From: Euptelea pleiosperma
Taxonomy: Eukaryota > Streptophyta > Magnoliopsida > Ranunculales > Eupteleaceae
Direction of reading: 5' to 3'
DNA: 64,000 nt
Assembly (NCBI GenBank): GCA_035048495.1
Contig: CM068545.1
Span: forward strand, 39,570,225-39,634,224
The notes under the pieces are model-generated. The model was given only the letters and a program-made list of their open reading frames with translations. It did not search any database and was not told where the DNA came from. Numbering within the stretch: the stretch's first letter is position 1; the number at the start of each line of letters is the position of its first letter. The position numbers and the translations under genes were made by a program. This document shows, in pieces, positions 1-10,309 of the stretch.

Positions 1-1797
1 TTTTAATGAGGGTGATTTTTTAAGAATACTCTAGACATTCTTGTAAACACAATGATTAATTGGACTTTTTTCCCGGTCACCATCAGACAATACCTTTTCA
101 ATACAACTGCAGGAAGATTTTGCATTGCTCTCATTTCCTTGAATTTATTTCTTTTTTAATATTAATATGCAATTGAACATCCTAGCATAGCAAATCTACT
201 GCCTGAAGTGAGCATGTAACCTGTATAAAAGTTAGGAAAAATGAACCAAAGAAGAAAACAAAATGAAAGAGAGAAGAAACAGGTTTGAATTCACCTTGTA
301 AAACCTCTATACTGTGATGTCCTTGCCTAAATGTGTCAATGGACTTCCTATGTACTGGTTGCTTCTGACCCAACTTTCTAGACCCTCTCTTCTTTGTTTC
401 CATGGCCCCACATTCAGTTCCAATTGTTGCAATGATGATGAACAACATGACGATGACCTATGTGACTGAACCCATAACCACATTGCGAAATATTAAGGTC
501 TTAATCCACTACAACACCACCGTCAACCATAATTAACAAGGGATGTTGCATAATCTGTGATGGTTAAGTGACTGCATGGGTGAACCATAAAAAAATTTGG
601 CATCTTAACAGATGCGCAACTGAAAAATTAGAAACTAGCAAAGTTCCATAGTGCACAATGAAAGCAAGCATTGCTGAATTAGGGGAAAGAATAAAAAAAA
701 GAATTCAAAAGTTAAAGTTTTAAGCTACTGTAACTAACCTCAAAAAGATGAAAAAATACTAGTTGGCAATTCACTTCTCTGAGAACTCTTAAAAAGGATC
801 CGACATATAAAACCATTAATTGACAGATGGTATTGGAGCTTTACTACTAACTAAACACTAATTGACTAAGCCTGAATTCAAAATTCAGATTAGAAAGTAT
901 GTTGGCATTGTTGCATAAGTCCACATAGATATCTTGACACGTAGAATATGCACTTGCAGCCAGATATGATGGGGGCGGAAATAGCAAACAAAACCAAGAT
1001 CAAGTGATTAGAGAAGGCATGTGATGGGGGCTGGTTACCCACAAAAATTAAAATTTTCAGCAGTCTCACAAAGAGAACATTAATAGAAGAGAGTAAAAAT
1101 GACCAAAAACATGCTAGTATTTTGTTTATAGCTCTCATTTATAATAGTGTATAACATAAATGTCAAGTATGACCAAAATGCCTACAGCTCAAACTTTTAC
1201 TCAACAATCAACCAGTAAAATTAAATTCCCAGTGTTGACTTCATGTTCCTATCTTATTGGCTGCTGACATACAGCAATGACTCTATGTGTTCATTATGAT
1301 TTTAAAAGATCTAAAATTAAGGTGCTCAAACAGAGCATATTGAGCTGTCAATGCCAATTATCATGATGTAGACTAGATATCTAGGTTGCTAATTAGTGTT
1401 AGATCTATTTCAGCTGTCATTCATGCATACACACACTTAGATGTTCACATAAATAGAGAACCATGACAATGCAAATCCTGTTACAGCCATGCATAAGGTG
1501 AAAACAGTTTTTTGTATGCATATCACTAGTTGTATGTCATTCATTTCTGCAACTACTTGTCAAAAGATCATCATAGGCCCTAAGGTGGAGCATATGGTGA
1601 TCATTGTCCAGATATCCATTTATTTAAGCCAAAGAGCTTAACATCAACCATTGCATAAAAATCACTATATCTGATAGAAACACGGTACTGTTGACTTTTT
1701 TACCTTCATCACATATATAGAAACCATGTAATCGCTAGCTTCCAGAAATAGAAAAGGGAATTGCATTTAATAACAGAGTAAAATATAAAAATTGTAC
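1..1797. other. Unassigned intergenic stretch
   Basis: I see no gene I can name here. A short - strand reading frame at 182-448 ends in a plausible splice donor (VLQ followed by GTGAATTC near 297) and contains a basic stretch (residues KKRGSRK), so it could be an exon of an unrecognised gene. No homology supports that. The expected downstream kinase exons of the neighbouring ABC1 copy were not found. Confidence 0.3.
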
Positions 1798-2630
1798 CAG
1801 AAGCATCTTTAGAAGTGCATGAGTCCCAATGTGAGCAAGGGCCCTTTTAGTTCGTTCATTTCCTTCAAGCCCATCGATATAGTGTGAAACACTTTCTCCT
1901 TGCTCATAAGTTTCCACCAAAATAGCAGGATGCACAAGAGGATATAGAGGCTTTGGGAAGGATACATCCTTCCATTTGCGGAAGTTATAAATAAAACAGC
2001 TCAAGTGAGCAGCTTCCCTTGCAAGATCAACTTGAGACAACATGAAAACAGCAAACTGTTGTACACTTTCATCAAGTCTCAACCACTTCAACGTAGGGAT
2101 GAACTTTCAAATTTTGGCAAATAAATTAATAATCACAAAATCCCTCCTAATTGCTTCACCAACACCAGGATGTCTAACTTTTACAGCAACCACAATGGGC
2201 TTGACCTGTTGACCAGGGTGCCAAAATCGCAAAGTAGCCCGATGAATGCCTCTAAGATTGAAAACATGAATGAGGTCAAATAAACATGCCCATCTTGCGC
2301 ATGCATGTATAGAGTATTCCTTGTTGGGAAGTGTTCCACATCTGCCCAAGTCCTCTGTGTCCATGCTACCTCTCCAATAATGAAGGCAAAAACACTAGGA
2401 GCTAAAAGGTGTGATCTGGTCAAAGCCAGGCTCACAGCACAAGCAATCCTACTTATTGGAGGAAAAGTTGGCCCACTGTAAGAACACAATTGAGAAAGCC
2501 TTTTCCAAGCAACTTGTGCATGATGTGTCATAGTATTATTTGCTTCCAACTTGGGCAGCTGGTCCTCTGTTTGGCTAGAAAAACTGCCCAACTCTCCTAA
2601 TGTTTCCAAATGCCAAAAACCTGCATTTCA
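1798..2630 (-). pseudogene. ABC1/UbiB-like (aarF/ADCK) kinase pseudogene, N-terminal part
   Basis: Intact relatives are atypical kinases of the ABC1/UbiB family, acting in mitochondria or plastids in isoprenoid-quinone and lipid metabolism. Fragments recognisable in order on the minus strand are RFLAFGNIRR (near 2622), an N-terminal block with TRNTLYMHAQDGHVYLTSFM, then HRATLRFWHPGQQVKP, VAVKVRHPGVGEAIRRDF, LRLDESVQQFAVFMLSQVDL and ETYEQGESVSHYIDGLEG. The copy is broken in several ways. The first block is in a different frame from the next. The membrane block runs directly into HRATL, so the intervening N-lobe segment is missing. A TGA replaces the residue after NLFAKI (about 2110). After ALLKMLL the frame runs into a GT donor (1797/1796) and the expected HADMHPGN catalytic exon is not seen. 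This is a dead duplicate or a strongly rearranged gene; a functional spliced gene is very unlikely. Confidence 0.75.
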
Positions 2631-2642
2631 ATGAAGGTGTTA

Positions 2643-2875
2643 GGGCCCGTTTGGACAGGCACAAGACAAGATAAAACAATATGAGATAGGCCTAAAAAGT
2701 TGTTGAGAGGAGAAAAAAATAACTTTTTTTCCAATTTGGTGCTGCTATTGTTTTGAGGTCATCTTGCAAAGGGGAAAATTCAAATGTGTGCCATCCAAAT
2801 GCACAGGTACCCAAAATGCAGCTGGTACAAATTGATAATAGTGCTGCTTTGTGGTGCATCCAAATGAGCCCGGCC
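2643..2875. mobile_element. PIF/Harbinger-like (Tourist-type) MITE
   Basis: The ends are imperfect inverted repeats, GGGCCCGTTTGGACAGGCAC on the left and the complement of GTGCATCCAAATGAGCCCGG on the right. The 233-bp element is flanked by TTA on both sides (2640-2642 and 2876-2878), the 3-bp duplication typical of PIF/Harbinger. It lies just 5' of the ABC1 pseudogene. Confidence 0.65.
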
Positions 2876-4160
2876 TTACCTTAGTTATTCCATCATGCAG
2901 AGATATAAAACTGTATCATTGACTAATATGCTAACAAAATGGTTAAAACAAGATGCTAACCTTTGAAGTGATAAAGGATATTCTAGCCTCAATCAATTGA
3001 CATATAAATTCCACTATATTGCCATTTTTTTCTCCGGTCACTATTATTACCATTAACAGCTCAAGTACAAACATATAGACGTCCCATAAAATGTTATAAA
3101 TTGATCGAAGATCATCATCATCATCATTTTTTTCTTTGTTGATAAGCATAAGATTTATTCAAGCAAGAAAAATGCTACAAAACAGAGGATGAGGGAGCCT
3201 CCAAACAAGCAATCGAGAAGGCCAAGAAAGGAAGCACAACTCTAATTGTCTCTATCTAAGAAAGCCTCCCATCTAAAAAACATTATTCAAGCACTTGACT
3301 TTGAACTCGCCGATAATAGGGCAGAGCTTCGTCATTAGTTCTCTAAAGCAACCAAATTCAGATCTAACAAAGATGAATCAAGAGATGAGATGGTCTGCAG
3401 TGTATGTGAAAGTAGATGATGTGAAGGTCCATAGTTTTAACAGGCTATTGACTGCCTTTTGATGATCTTATTTGCAACCTCAACAGTCATAACTTACATG
3501 ACAAACTGCATGAGATCGAACAAGCTTGAATGGACCTTCAGTTTCACAGATACTAACTAGATGTTAGCAGCACCTGTACTTGCTTCCATTGTTTTTATCT
3601 CAAAAAACAGCACCAATCTCTTGGAGTTTTTACACCAATCCCCAGTGTGCAATATTTGAGGAAAGAAAGAACCATTGAAGCAGATGACAATATTGCTTAC
3701 AGAGGACCAATTGATCATTTCCATGAAATAGATGGCTCAATACATCTAATAATTATGTTTTCTCTTTTAATGTTGCCATTGTTACTTTTCTAATACAATA
3801 TCAGGAGTTTATCCATAGAAGCTTAAATTCAATAAAATAAAGAACAACATTGCTACAAACATGTTCAAATCCCTAATTCACTACACTCATTTCATTCTAA
3901 CAATAGCAAAATTAACAGCTAAACCCGTTCCCATTATGAGTCATCCATGAACAAATCTCCAAACCTAAGAAAAGTGTAGCCAAGCCACACAAAAAAGCCA
4001 TTTACAGCAACATTGCTGCTGTAACTAAAACCCGAAACCCAGATGCCCAAAGCCTAAACCCTAAAACCTAAAAAATAAAAGAAAAAAATGAAACTGTTGT
4101 GCTTCTCAAACCCTAAACCCAGATGCCCAAAAACCTAAAATCCCAAACCTACTAAGCCTA
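2876..4160. repeat. Non-genic stretch with antisense LINE tail and telomere-like motifs
   Basis: At 3125-3260 the sequence reads as the reverse complement of a LINE 3' end (a minus-strand AATAAATCTTATGCTTATC followed by an A-rich tail). At 4024-4160 there are scattered CCTAAACCCTAAAACC-like motifs with a duplicated AAACCCAGATGCCCAAA. Nothing else was recognised. Confidence 0.4.
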
Positions 4161-4171
4161 AACATCTCATC

Positions 4172-4453
4172 CTAAGTATTACTCATCAAAAGATACAGAA
4201 ACTGCTGTTGTGTGCACGTAATATAGAGAAATTGTTTTATAAATAACAACAAAGAAAAGAAAAGAAGATCGATTTGCCATGAAATGCTAGAAATTGCAAG
4301 AGTTTTATTTTGCTTACAGGTTGCGTGAAGAGAGAGTTCGTCCAAATGTTGTAGGTCTGAAGAAACCCCTAAAAATGGAAGTAAATCAGGAGCCTTCTCA
4401 AATTTTGGGGCCTTAGGCGGTAGCCTTACTCGTCTTATGGTAGAGACGGCCAT
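4172..4453 (-). other. Possible short coding exon, unrecognised
   Basis: A 93-codon minus-strand frame begins with a coding-like stretch (MAVSTIRRVRLPPKAPKFEK) and meets a GTAAGC donor-like site after the residues LHATC. The part after that site is hydrophobic and AT-rich like intron sequence. It could be a first exon or the tail of the neighbouring antisense frame. There is no homology that I recognise. Confidence 0.2.
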
Positions 4454-5145
4454 GGGAAGAGATCTGCGACATTAGTGGTAGAAATAGAGAGAAATCCATT
4501 CCACAAAAGCATTCCACAAACCAATCCGCAAAAGCTTGAAGACGAAGAAAAAGGGGCAACTGCGATCAAGATCTGTTCTTTCTTCCGAGCAGCTACGGAC
4601 CAGAACAAATCTATATCAAAGGAGTCCGGGCACCTCCTCAGGAAGTACAGATAATCGATCTCAGAGAGACCGATTTGGTGTTCATTTGTAGAGTTGAAAT
4701 ACTCTATCCTATTCATCAGACACCAGAAATTTTCGTGCATCTGGCCGGAAGCCCGATCATAGAACCAGAGTACTTTCCTCACTAGAGGAGTCAGAGATTT
4801 CAATTGAAGTCGAGTGATGCTGATTTCGCCAGGGTTGGTATCTTCCCCGTGATGAGAACCAAGTTTGATGAAAACAGAGGAAGGAATGGCAAATTCCCTC
4901 CTCAAACCCACTATATACGGGTCATTTCCATGAGTAGGGACCCTAACGATCTCCTGAGAGACTATCGGTTCCTCCCTATACGCATCTATGGCCCGATCTA
5001 ATGAGTCAGAGGATATCTCTTCCTCTGCAGGGGTGTTAGTTTCTACTTTACCCCTAACCATTTGAAGTAGATGAGAAGGAGAGGAAGGTAGAAGAAAGAA
5101 GATAACAAGTAAGAGAAGAGTACCGTTACAGTCCAGTGGCAGCAA
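4435..5145 (-). CDS. Antisense ORF beside a Tat-like LTR, unknown function
   Basis: This is an open frame of 236 codons. The second methionine (M29, at 5061-5059) is a better start than the first, because residues 1-28 are a low-complexity hydrophobic leader. From M29 the protein is acidic at first (EEEISSDSLD), then has a compact region containing GLRREFAIPSSVFIKLG, LVRKVLWFYDRASGQMHENF and DYLYFLRRCPDSFDIDLFWS. I do not recognise a named domain. It sits on the opposite strand to, and 0.5 kb inside, a polypurine tract and LTR. Some Tat-lineage gypsy elements (for example Grande) carry an antisense gene between integrase and the 3' LTR, and this position fits that arrangement. The alternative is an unrelated host gene exon. 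Function is unknown. Confidence 0.45.
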   Translation of the reverse strand: MLPLDCNGTLLLLVIFFLLPSSPSHLLQMVRGKVETNTPAEEEISSDSLDRAIDAYREEPIVSQEIVRVPTHGNDPYIVGLRREFAIPSSVFIKLGSHHGEDTNPGEISITRLQLKSLTPLVRKVLWFYDRASGQMHENFWCLMNRIEYFNSTNEHQIGLSEIDYLYFLRRCPDSFDIDLFWSVAARKKEQILIAVAPFSSSSSFCGLVCGMLLWNGFLSISTTNVADLFPWPSLP

Positions 5146-5571
5146 GCGAGGAGAACAGAAATGAAGAACGGCCTGGGCTTGAAGCTTGAACTGTTGCAGA
5201 GCACCGATCGAAGAAAGAAAATGAATAAATGAGGGGAAATGAGCTATTTATAGATGAAAATCTGGTAATAGCAAACCGACAGTCTGGCGATATCCAACCC
5301 CTGGCGCCAAAATTCAAAAAGCTGTCGCTCGACGGTTCGGTTACCTGTTCCTTCGGGTATTGTACCCGTCGATCATTCCATTCGACGATCGTATGTTGGG
5401 CAGCACGCCAGTACGGACACGTCCCATGGATACAACAGCGATGGGCGCAGTATTAAATGAGAAGGGCAATGGTTGAATGATTGATGGATGATCCAACGGC
5501 CAGGAAACTGTAGTAGGACGTGAAAGGTCAGGATCTTTTTCAGAAGATACGACGGCAACTTCTCAATCTTC

Positions 5572-6765
5572 TCAAAAAGGGGGGCGATGTGGGTGCCGTA
5601 TTTTCCAGCAAGTCAAATATTGATGTGTGTCACTGACTTGGCACGTGCGGTCGTGAAAAGATGACGTGTGTTGATAGACAGCACGCAAGAATGAATGCGC
5701 CGAAGGTATCATCAGGAGCCATAAACCGTCTCATCGTGTCACACAACTTCCATTAATTGGAAGTGCCACGTGTCAGGATGGAATGATCGGCATATTGAGG
5801 CAGTGCTAACAGAACGCATTAACGCTTCAACCTTTAATATGTCGGGAAGCATTCAATCTTGCCCGACATATCAATTATTGATCTCCTTGGCGAGATTGAT
5901 ATTCAACTCCTCCTGGCAAGATCATATGATTGGTTGGATGCATATATCCCGACAAGGTCAATAGACTTACTTGACGGGATCTATTTCCATCTCATCCCGG
6001 CAAGGTCATATGACTTGCTGGATGCATATATTCCGACAAGGTCGACAGACTTACTTGACGGGATCTATTTCCATCTCATCCCGACAAGGTCATATGACTT
6101 GCTGGATGCATATATCCCGACAAGGTCGACAGACTTACTTGACGGGATCTATTTTCGTCTTATCCCGGTAAGGTCAAATGACTTACGTGACGGGATCGAT
6201 CGTAATCTTATCCCGACAATATTACAGGTTCCTACATACGAGGTAAGTATTCTGAACACAATCAGTTTCTTAACCAATGAATATTGGCCACATGGCAGCT
6301 AGTTGAACTACCACGGTTTCGACATCCCCTTGTCCGAATACCTGACACGAAGGATGCCACCTCAGTGTCACTTCAGTTATTTCAGGTATAACCGAATCAA
6401 AGAAGTCAAGATCTAACAAGAAGATTCTGTTTTATAACAGAATGCATCCAAGTCATCACTGATTGATAACGACTGGACACGTGGAAGGTGAGTCACGCCA
6501 GTTCTAAGGATATAAATATGAGACCCTCAGAACTGAGAAAAGGATCTTGCTCTCCAGATCCAGATAGCCTAAACTCTGAAACATTTTACTATTTTCCTGA
6601 ATCCTGTTACCATTCCTAAGTTGACTTGAGCGTTGGAGAATTGTCAACAGGTACAACCGCTTCTCATCTAGAGATCACCCTATCCTTCGCAGAGGAGAAA
6701 GTAGTTTTCATCCTGGAGCATCAGAGTCGTCCGATCATCACCAAAATACGAATCGTCTGACCTTG
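5572..6765 (+). mobile_element. Polypurine tract and 3' LTR of a Tat-like Ty3/gypsy element
   Basis: A polypurine tract (AAAAAGGGGGGCGA) is followed at 5588 by TGTGGGTGCC, a typical LTR start. A TATA box (GGATATAAATATGAG, about 6507) lies 0.9 kb downstream, and the transcribed part contains GACTTGAGCGTTGGAG, a motif I associate with Tat/Athila-type LTRs. The right end is not resolved because it abuts a copia fragment. No integrase was found to the left, so the element is truncated or its interior lies elsewhere. Confidence 0.5.
5895..6215 (+). repeat. 84-bp tandem repeats inside the LTR U3
   Basis: CGACAAGGTCGACAGACTTA-type units recur at 5950, 6034 and about 6118, a period of 84-85 bp. Each unit has two related halves, both beginning with TCCCG(A/G)CAAGGTC. 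Partial copies flank the three full units. They lie upstream of the TATA box at 6507, so they are in the position of a U3 enhancer. Confidence 0.75.
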
Positions 6766-7019
6766 AAGATTGTGTGGGTTAGATCAGATATTTTTCTCCC
6801 ACAACTTACGACAATGAAAGAAGATCTAACTTCCCTTCACTCAAATTGCACGTGGGAACTTGTTTCGATCTTTCCTCAAATGAATATTGTTGGCTACAAG
6901 CGGGTTTTTAAAAGTAAAACTACAATTAATTTGATGGGTCTCTTGAATGACTTAAGACATGTCTTGTTGCCAAAGGCTTCAATCAGGTCCCTGGTATTGA
7001 CTTGAAATTCAGTCCATTC
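6766..7019 (+). pseudogene. Ty1/copia reverse transcriptase fragment
   Basis: The frame from 6763 includes MKEDLTSLHSNCTWELV and NIVGYKRVFKSK, the N-terminal part of the copia RVT_2 domain (usually a Trp-Val-Phe-Lys-like core). After about 6955 a frameshift moves the continuation to another frame, where CLVAKGFNQVPGIDLKFSPF can be read. Both ends are truncated and no other copia domain is adjacent. It is a scrap joined to the preceding LTR. Confidence 0.7.
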
Positions 7020-7919
7020 TCTTTATTCCGAATACCTAGAAGGGGGTTGATTAGGTATTAAAATTATCTTTTAACCTAACACAATTTATTGGTCCGATAG
7101 GGTAAACAAAATCGCATGCCATAATAAAATAGTTGATTGATCAAAAGATGATTATCACAATTGACGTGGATCGAATATATCTCCGTGATAAATTTTCTCT
7201 TTATCATTTGGAATAATCTAATAAATATACGAAAGATAAAAAATCAACACATCATAACACATGCGATTTTTTTACGTGGAAACCTTAACAAAGGAAAACC
7301 ACGGGACCATGTCCAGATGAAAAGTATCATTAATTGAGAAGTTATGAGTTACAGAAGTTACCTACGCAGTACCGTTTCAAATACAACTTCCAACCTTAGC
7401 CAAGGCCTATTGCCGGCGCGCCCATGTCGTCTGGCTCCATGCTACGAGTCATTCGCGCGACTCCCAATCACGAAGCCTTTGTCTTTTGTTTAGTTTGGTA
7501 CACCCCAAACCTACCATAGATCAGTACACCCCGATCTTAATTCTCACACAATGGTCTCTACCGTATGCGAAGGATTCAGTACACCTTGAACCCCAAAGTT
7601 GCTCAATTAGTGTTGAGACATACTGGTACTCTCTGGCTTATTGGGTTATAATACTAGGTGGAAAACCTAAGCAGAGGAAAGATCAAGCTATTAGCTTTGA
7701 TCGAAAAGGAAGAGAAAAGCACACAAGAATGGCAATAAAAGCCAAGGCTTTTTCTCTTCAACAAGGACAACTCTTCTTTAGAAAAGTAACTCTTTTTTCT
7801 CTCTTGTGTATATGATAAAACTACAGAGTGCTTTATTTATAAGAGTTTAAAAGCCCCAAGGTCGTGCAAGTAGTGGGGGGAGCATGAAAATCAAATCTGA
7901 AATTAGAGTTTTTCTGCAA

Positions 7920-8100
7920 AGTCTAATCGATTGTACTCTAGGTCCAATCAATCGAACTCTAGTCAAATCGATTGTACTCTTGGTCCAATCGATTGTACTG
8001 TACGGATGGATTTTCTGTCTGTCAGTTCAATCGATTGTACATAAGGTCCAATCGATTGTACTCAATGAAAGTTCTATCATGAATGGTCCAATTGATTGTA
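7920..8100. repeat. Array of CAATCGATTG palindromes
   Basis: Seven copies of a 10-bp self-complementary motif (C/T/A)AATCGATTG, some degenerate, are spaced about 20-45 bp apart, usually in the context GGTCCAATCGATTGTAC. They lie in the U3 of the L1 LTR. The array continues past the L2 insertion at 9685-9825 with about six more. Confidence 0.85.
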
Positions 8101-8105
8101 CACAG

Positions 8106-9677
8106 TGAAATTTCCTTTTAATTACCAAGTTAAGTCCTAGAGGGGGGGTGAATAGGATAATTTTTAATTCCTCTGCGAATTCTTTATGGATTAAAATTTA
8201 CTGATCATACAAGGCGGAAAATGATCAAGCAATTAATATATCAATCATCCACAGAGCATATATATGAGAAAAATGAGAAACAAGTATGCAAACATTCACA
8301 ATCACACCATACTCAGATTTATAGTGGTTCGGTAACTCCGCACCTACATCCACTATCCTATACTCACCACGAGTAGTATTATATTATTTCAATCATGCAT
8401 TACAATATTTCCAACCGAAATAAATAATCAACCAACTAAGATTATACTTAGTCTTAATCTAACGAGAATCGCTTCTCGCTCACCTAGAGAGTCAGTCTAG
8501 GCCAGTAGTCTATTTAGAGAAATTCTTTTATCTTCGATCTACAATCCACAACTCAGTTAGATGAGTCCATACTCATCCACCAATCACGAAATAATAGTGT
8601 TCACAAATTTTGAATTCTATCAAAAAGTGTTGGTTCATAGAAACGCTTACCTCTTGATGAATACGATCGAATGAAAAATCCTTTGGAGAAAAATTCGCCC
8701 AAGAGACACTCTACCAAGAGTAATCCTCTTCTTGGAAGAACATTCTTGCAGAATAACAATCCAAAATAGTCTCTTCCAAACACTTATAGCCTTCACAATG
8801 AATTCTCAGTTTTGCTCTGGTGAAGCTCTCACAAATTCCAGATCTCTAAACTTAAAGAATAATAATCAAGTAAAGTAAAAGTAGAGATCTCTTGATCGGG
8901 TTGATTCTAATAGAGGAAGATAGCTCTAATTTATAAGCAGGCATCCCTTTGCTAGAACTGTACCGAATATAGCCGTTTGAAGGGCCAAAATGCGCTTCTA
9001 ATCGCATAAAAGATTTTGTCAAACGAGATTCGAAACTAGCAGGGTCGACCGCATTGATGGCTGGTTGACTGGACCTCGGTCGACCGAGACTTTAGTCTGT
9101 CGCCAGCTCAGGCTTTCAGTCAAATTTCTCGAACCTGAGAGTTAGGGTCAACCGAACCATTTTGGCTAGTCGACCGGACCTTCGATCGCCTGCATATAAG
9201 GGCCGATCGGCCGGATAGTTTTGTTCATAGCCGAATGCTACCAAAGTTCTGAGAATTTCTCTTCTCATCACACGCACAATCCCTAACTAACACTTAACCA
9301 TCTAGGGTAAATCAATATCCACTAGCAACGTGCGGTTTTACCCTCAGATATGCGTAAGTAACTGCAACACGAGTTTCTTCATAGTTGAACGTTCGTTGAG
9401 TGAGAGCGTACTTGGGCTTTTGACTTTGTCTTTAGTTAAGCTTGATCACTTGACTTTGTCTTCAATTGAACTTGATAATCTTGACTTTGGCTTCAGTTGA
9501 TCTTGAACACTTGGGTTGTCTTTTCTTCAGCTTTAATCCTTCTTTTGTTTGTTTTGTCGAAGTCCACTTGATCTTTGACACTTCAGTCTTCAGTTGATTT
9601 GAGGCACATCAACATATATAAAAATACCATTACCGAAGAACTAAGTATTCCTGGGATTTGACAACCGAGACTTTTCA
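8106..9677 (-). mobile_element. Solo LTR L2 (1.57 kb) with perfect 5-bp TSD
   Basis: On the plus strand the element starts TGAAATTTCC and ends CTTTTCA, so it has TG...CA ends and a TGAAA/TTTCA inverted terminus. It is flanked by CACAG on both sides (8101-8105 and 9678-9682), a perfect 5-bp target-site duplication. In minus orientation it has a U3 with TCGACCGG-type motifs (9040-9210), a TATA-like TTATAAATTAGAGC (about 8940) and a C-rich U5 end (CACCCCCCCTCTAGGAC, about 8138). There is no internal coding region, so it is a solo LTR. It inserted into the CAATCGATTG array of L1. A second copy is L4 at 35.8-49.9 kb. Confidence 0.85.
9040..9215. repeat. GTCGACCG motif cluster in L2 U3
   Basis: GGTCGACCG, GGTCGACCGAG, GGTCAACCGAACC and AGTCGACCGGACC occur within 170 bp. 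The core GTCGAC is palindromic. The same motifs are denser in the related copy L4. Confidence 0.75.
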
Positions 9678-9684
9678 CACAGGG

Positions 9685-9825
9685 TCTAATCGGTCGAACT
9701 AGTCCAATCGATTGTAGAGTAGAACTCTAATCGATTGTACTCTAGGGAGATTCTATCCCATAAGGTCCAATCGATTGTACATAGAGGTCTAATCGATCGG
9801 ACTGGTCCAATCGATTGGACTTTCC
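9685..9825. repeat. Second half of the CAATCGATTG palindrome array
   Basis: About six copies of TCCAATCGATTG(T/G)A(C/G)-type motifs. They directly continue the 7920-8100 array and were separated from it by the L2 solo LTR insertion. Confidence 0.8.
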
Positions 9826-10309
9826 CTTAGTTAATATTTTTAGACTCTTTGCACTGTATTGACCTAGGTCTGTCATGTGACTAGGTATGACCATTATGTT
9901 TTAATCTTTTAAGATCATATTCTTATGGCCACTAAGTTACTTACCTTCCTATACGAGCATACATGATCTTCTATAGACAAATAGAAGTTACTCAGATGAC
10001 TTAAGTCGTCAACCGTCCGATCTTCGTCTTTTAGTCTTCACGTAATCGACGAAATATACGAACCACGACATCTTCAAAGCTACACGTGTGCTTGTGGGAA
10101 TGGTTACAAATATATTTTTATGTCAAACGGAATACTTACCAAACTAGAATATGAAAATATTCCTTACATGACTTCCATGAAACATTCTCACTGGTGATAA
10201 AATATGCTACCATTTGAGTGTCTTAACCATTGCATTGGTACATGTTATAGAAGAAATGTGGCTGGACTTCAAAATCATGACCAAAGGACGCGATTGGGGC
10301 CCAACTGGA

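Larger units (their letters stand above)
7020..10150 (-). mobile_element. LTR-like element L1, minus orientation, split by solo LTR L2
   Basis: On the minus strand this reads as an LTR: a U3 with many CAATCGATTG motifs (7920-8100 and 9685-9825), a TATA box (CTTATAAATAAAGCACT, about 7848-7832), and a U5 running to a C/T-rich end (CCCCCTTCTAGG, about 7034). Its TATA-to-end part is homologous in inverted orientation to 13230-14035; for example both carry the GTTTTCC...AAGGTTTCCACG and AGGCCTTGG...AAGG blocks. The U3 is interrupted by another LTR (8106-9677). The 5' limit of U3 is not resolved; about 10150 is a guess. Confidence 0.45.

Noticed and set aside
1381..1430. Minus-strand ATGACAGCTGAAAT resembling the GMTAEL block of ABC1 kinases
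   Set aside because: Only five residues match and the flanks (expected LDV before, SKSDR after) do not.
4024..4160. Telomere or interstitial telomere
   Set aside because: CCTAAACCC words are few and irregular; no tandem TTTAGGG array.
5859..6302. 147-codon frame across the 84-bp repeats
   Set aside because: The frame stays open only because the 84-bp unit is a multiple of three; the sequence is LTR U3.
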